This document shows positions 23,676 through 26,388 of a stretch of 26,388 bases of DNA, one piece after another; within the stretch, counting starts at the first letter, position 1; each line of letters starts with the position of its first letter. Under the pieces are notes generated by a model. That model did not search any database, was not told the DNA's origin, and was given only the letters and a program-made list of their open reading frames with translations. The DNA is from Methanocorpusculum sp. (GTDB taxonomy: Archaea > Halobacteriota > Methanomicrobia > Methanomicrobiales > Methanocorpusculaceae). The stretch is taken from NCBI GenBank assembly GCA_029986255.1, contig DALTYD010000011.1, positions 1-26,388 on the forward strand, read 5' to 3'. The position numbers and the translations under genes are program-made.

Positions 23676-24467
23676 ATGCGAAATCTATCGTTCCGAGTAA
23701 GAAGTCTTGGTTCGGAGAAGCCAGTTGTTTCAGAGATTGGAGTGCTTGATGACTGGATACAGCAACATGTAGGTATTGCTGCAGATTTGATAACTTGGGA
23801 AATGGAAACAACTCTTAGGGCTCAGGTGTCGGATGTTCGCTATCCTGCAGCTGGTGGTATGTGGTACGGTAATCGTATTCTAGCAGCGTTTCCAAATGTT
23901 TCGGAGCAGAGGATTTTTTGTGAGTTCGATCTGCATATGGATGACATTTCTGCAGATTGCAAGGCCGCAGACAAGATTCAAAAAGGAGCTTGGTGGGCAG
24001 TGCCCTCTCCTCAGGAGCTAAATCTTATTGATGATTACTTTGAGGATGAGGCTATTGCATTTGAGGAGGTTGTGAATGCCATGACACGCTTATTTCGGTT
24101 TATGCGAGATATGGGTGCTGTTGGACATATCCTTTTGTATAACGATGTTCCTGATCCAATTGATCAAGAGCAGTTTTTTGGCAAACACTTTCTTCGTTAC
24201 GTTCCGGATGCATTTCTTGAGGAGCTTCTTGAGATACAACGAGATTTGATTCTTTCCGCTGATGCCGTGTCTCGAATTCCTGAATTATTAGACTGTTATT
24301 CAATACGGCATGTCTATGTTATCGATCCTACTGTTGAAGCACTCATTGAGGTTTGTCATCTGGTTGATCCCGAGGATGTGTTCTGTGCTGGGATAGCTCC
24401 AAGGATGATCCAAGAGGCCTATTGGAGGCATCTTTCAAACCTGCGTGTTTGTGTTTTGGATGTTTAA
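23676..24467 (+). CDS. Unrecognised soluble acidic protein, 263 residues
   Basis: I do not recognise this protein. It is complete and acidic, with no signal peptide, membrane segment or nucleotide-binding loop. Noticeable stretches are SEIGVLDDWIQQHVGIAADL near residue 20, YPAAGGMWYGNRILAAFPNV (res ~57-76), FCEFDLHMDDISADCKAADK, and KGAWWAVPSPQELNLIDDYF. The C-terminal third is mainly helical and leucine-rich. Aromatic residues and Gly-Gly turns in the first half look like a folded beta-rich or mixed domain. It is divergent from the AddB-like gene and shares its promoter region, so co-regulation is possible but not shown. The start is supported by a TATA box about 29 bases upstream, and no SD is present. 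Codon use looks like that of neighbours. Confidence 0.72.
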   Translation: MRNLSFRVRSLGSEKPVVSEIGVLDDWIQQHVGIAADLITWEMETTLRAQVSDVRYPAAGGMWYGNRILAAFPNVSEQRIFCEFDLHMDDISADCKAADKIQKGAWWAVPSPQELNLIDDYFEDEAIAFEEVVNAMTRLFRFMRDMGAVGHILLYNDVPDPIDQEQFFGKHFLRYVPDAFLEELLEIQRDLILSADAVSRIPELLDCYSIRHVYVIDPTVEALIEVCHLVDPEDVFCAGIAPRMIQEAYWRHLSNLRVCVLDV

Positions 24468-24567
24468 ATTGCTGCTTTAGCTTGTTGCTGTGTGGGGGAT
24501 TAGTGTACGTTTATTTTTCCCTCCAAGGTCTTAGGGCAATCTGGAATTTTCTTAGAACTAGAGTTTA

Positions 24568-25048
24568 CTATAACTCAATAGGCCCCTTAATCTTTGTCAC
24601 GACATGAATTCCTCCTATGTACGTTAGTGGGGTATTGGCCATCTGTATCTTTTTCAGCTGACTTAATCATGTCCCATATGGTTAGAAGGGCAACAGATGC
24701 CCCTGTGAGTGCTTCCATTTCAATGCCGGTTTTACCACTGGTCTTCACGCAGCAGGATATTTCTATATATTCACTGGTCTGGTCAAAGGAGATTGTGATT
24801 GCATTGATTGGTATTGGATGACACATTGGGATGAGGGCCCATGTTTGCTTGACTGCCATGATTCCTGTGATCTGTGCCGTTGCAAGAACATTGCCTTTCA
24901 CCATTGTTCCTTTTGTAATTGTATTGAGGGTTTCTGGACGGAGATAGATTCGCCCACTGGCGATTGCTTCACGGCAAACATCTGACTTTGGTGTGACATC
25001 GATCATATGCACTTCGTTCTTCTCATTTATGTGGGTAAATGTTGGCAT
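24568..25048 (-). pseudogene. moaC: Cyclic pyranopterin monophosphate synthase MoaC, probable C-terminal frameshift
   Basis: MoaC converts 3',8-cyclo-7,8-dihydro-GTP to cyclic pyranopterin monophosphate in molybdopterin synthesis, needed for formylmethanofuran dehydrogenase. The core is intact: FTHINEKNEVHMIDVT, KGNVLATAQITGI, LIPMCHPIPI, and KTGIEMEALTGASVALLTIWDMIKSAEKD with the catalytic Asp. After D-G-Q-Y-P the read frame ends TNVHRRNSCRDKD at 24587. Skipping one C of the CCCC run (GGGG at 24629-24632 on the plus strand) gives LTYIGGIHVVTKIKGPIEL, which looks like the normal MoaC tail and stops at 24568. So either a one-base insertion or a sequence error has shifted the last 20 residues. 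The ATG at 25048 is five bases past the nnr stop. A GTG at 25057 overlapping that stop is the alternative start. The enzyme may still work. Confidence 0.8.
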
Positions 25049-25053
25049 GAGAT

Positions 25054-26388
25054 TCACAACTCTTTATATATTGTTTGTGCAAGATACCTAAGAAGATCAC
25101 TTGCGAGGAGACCATCTCCGTGTTTTTTGCAGAGAGTCTCTCCTGTTGCAGTGACAGCATATATGGCAGCACTGGCTGCAGGTAAGGCATGCATGCGCGC
25201 AAAAAGCCCACCAATACATCCTGCAAGCACATCTCCCGTACCGCCGGTAGTCATACCTGAAGCCCCCGTTCTATTAAATCGAACTCGTTTTCCGTCTGAG
25301 ATGATGTCAGTCTCTCCTTTGAGCAGTATGACTCCACCCGCATCTATGGAAGCGGTACGAACAGCCTTACCACGAGATGCCATTTTCGATGGAAGTTTGC
25401 CAAAGACACGCATAAATTCGCCAGCATGTGGTGTGTAAATAGTTTCTGTTATGGCTCGTGGTAATGGTCTGCGAAGAAGATCTGCGTCTACAACAGCCTT
25501 TTTTGAAGTACGTACTACTTCTGCAGCCACACTTAGGCTTTCCTCTGCAGTACCAAGTCCAGGTCCACAGACAGTAGCGTCGGTCTTCTTTGCAAGATAT
25601 AGGAGGTGTTCACGGTGTTCTTCACAGAGATATTCTCCTGGAAGTCGGTGATGAATGATATCCGGAAGAAATCCATCAGCTGGAGATGCCACATGGACTA
25701 TATCCGCACCGGCACGCAATGCAGCCATTCCCGCAAGGAATGGTGCCCCTTGATATGGTCCTCCTCCAATGATGAGGACAGAACCACCAGTTCCTTTATG
25801 TGATCCCGCTGGTTTTTTTGGGATAAGAAGGAGTTCCCCCTCACCACAGAATATTTCCGCTGCAAGTGGAATACCTATGTTGAATACCTCTGCATTGGGA
25901 GTTTTTGCGAGATGAAATGCCGCAATACGATCTGTACGGCAGCCTGGCGTTGGTACATCACATGCGATGATGCGGGCTGATGAATCATTCATGCAAGAAA
26001 CGAGACTTACATATGGATCTTTAAGAGGCATGCGTGCACTTGAGTCTAGTAGCGCGTCAACGATCACGTCACTTGTGAACAGCTCTGGTAATATCTCATT
26101 TGTTATTGTAACGGGACATGCTGCTAGGGCAGCAAGTTGGTCTCTTGCCTCAGTGGTTTTTGGATTTTTTACATAGAAGACAAGAGTGTCGATCTCATTT
26201 GCAAGGTGCCGTGCTGCGCAAAATCCGTAGCCTGCATTGTTTTCTGTACCACAAAGAATTGTAACCCGATTTGGATTTTCATCTCTGATGATGGATGCCA
26301 GGGCTGTTCCTGCACTCTCTATGCGTTGCATTGCTGATATTCCCCAGCATTCCGCATTTTTTTCGATGACTCTCATATCATCTGCTGA
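25054..26388 (-). CDS. nnr: Bifunctional NAD(P)H-hydrate epimerase/dehydratase Nnr (5' end outside window)
   Basis: Nnr repairs hydrated NAD(P)H: the N-terminal NnrE domain epimerises it and the C-terminal NnrD domain dehydrates it with ADP or ATP. The frame is open to the window edge, reading S-A-D-D before M-R-V-I-E-K-N. That is the usual family start, so only a few residues are missing. NnrD is well kept: GGSVLIIGGGPYQGAPFLAGMA, CGPGLG, TPHAGEF, LLKGETDIISDG, and SGMTTGGTGDVLAG with the catalytic Asp. NnrE is degenerate: the usual N-N-G-G-D-G reads NNAGYG, the D-A-L-x-G-T-G loop reads DALLDSS, and D-V-P-S-G reads DVPTPG. The epimerase half may be weak or inactive. moaC follows with coupled translation. 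Confidence 0.9.
   Translation of the reverse strand, partial: SADDMRVIEKNAECWGISAMQRIESAGTALASIIRDENPNRVTILCGTENNAGYGFCAARHLANEIDTLVFYVKNPKTTEARDQLAALAACPVTITNEILPELFTSDVIVDALLDSSARMPLKDPYVSLVSCMNDSSARIIACDVPTPGCRTDRIAAFHLAKTPNAEVFNIGIPLAAEIFCGEGELLLIPKKPAGSHKGTGGSVLIIGGGPYQGAPFLAGMAALRAGADIVHVASPADGFLPDIIHHRLPGEYLCEEHREHLLYLAKKTDATVCGPGLGTAEESLSVAAEVVRTSKKAVVDADLLRRPLPRAITETIYTPHAGEFMRVFGKLPSKMASRGKAVRTASIDAGGVILLKGETDIISDGKRVRFNRTGASGMTTGGTGDVLAGCIGGLFARMHALPAASAAIYAVTATGETLCKKHGDGLLASDLLRYLAQTIYKEL

Noticed and set aside
1..26388. CRISPR arrays, insertion sequences, integrases or prophage genes.
   Set aside because: No spaced direct repeats, transposase or integrase motifs, or tRNA-associated attachment duplications were seen. 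The only tRNA has no repeated 3' end nearby.

Overview
The window is archaeal and most likely from a methanogen of the Methanomicrobia (Methanomicrobiales-like). The evidence is a methanofuran-pathway kinase, a methanogenesis-marker-11-like protein, archaeal PolB with a C-terminal PCNA-binding tail, Alba, archaeal-type aspartate-semialdehyde dehydrogenase and a CCA-less tRNA. Start regions often have a TATA box about 27 bases upstream and no Shine-Dalgarno (SD) sequence. The DNA is AT-rich by eye. The species cannot be fixed from sequence alone, and the window is chromosomal housekeeping DNA with unusually long non-coding gaps.

Layout. 1-560: 3' part of an MfnE-like kinase, followed by about 960 bases of decayed DNA. 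1524-2174 (-): Sua5/YrdC threonylcarbamoyl-AMP synthase, with tRNA-Gly(CCC) upstream at 2614-2684 (-). 2863-6793 (+): dCTP deaminase, then malate dehydrogenase coupled by a one-base stop/start overlap to DNA polymerase B. 7050-8378 (+): glutamine synthetase, probably leaderless. 8643-10484 (-): DEAD-box RNA helicase, divergent from a DUF362 double [4Fe-4S] protein (10598-11701, +). 11839-13056 (+): DUF92 membrane protein. 13649-14824 (+): winged-helix plus TiaS-like/marker-11-like protein. 15750-17137 (-): Alba and aspartate-semialdehyde dehydrogenase. 17789-23571 (-): an AddB-like Fe-S nuclease and an AddA-like helicase with overlapping stop and start. 23676-24467 (+): an unrecognised protein divergent from the nuclease-helicase pair. 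24568-26388 (-): Nnr (runs off the window) and MoaC, whose C-terminus appears frameshifted.

How the genes work together. dcd (dUMP supply), polB and addBA (end resection) are DNA metabolism. glnA, asd and mdh are central nitrogen and amino-acid metabolism. mfnE, moaC and the marker-11-like gene serve methanogenesis cofactors: methanofuran, the pterin cofactor of formylmethanofuran dehydrogenase, and an unknown role.

The most interesting observation is in the gaps. Several long intergenic stretches contain degraded partial copies of the gene next to them. The clearest are a glnA fragment just upstream of glnA (33 of 38 bases identical, all five differences transitions) and an inverted fragment of the addA motif VI region just past the addA end (31 of 34 identical, all three differences transitions, with weaker colinear similarity over about 300 bases). 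A colinear but weaker mfnE-like relic follows mfnE. A possible Alba relic is weaker still. This looks like repeated local partial duplication followed by decay. Other points are the single-nuclease AddAB-like pair, back-to-back TATA boxes between it and the unknown gene, a degenerate NnrE domain, and a perfect 14-bp palindrome flanked by direct repeats upstream of the winged-helix gene.
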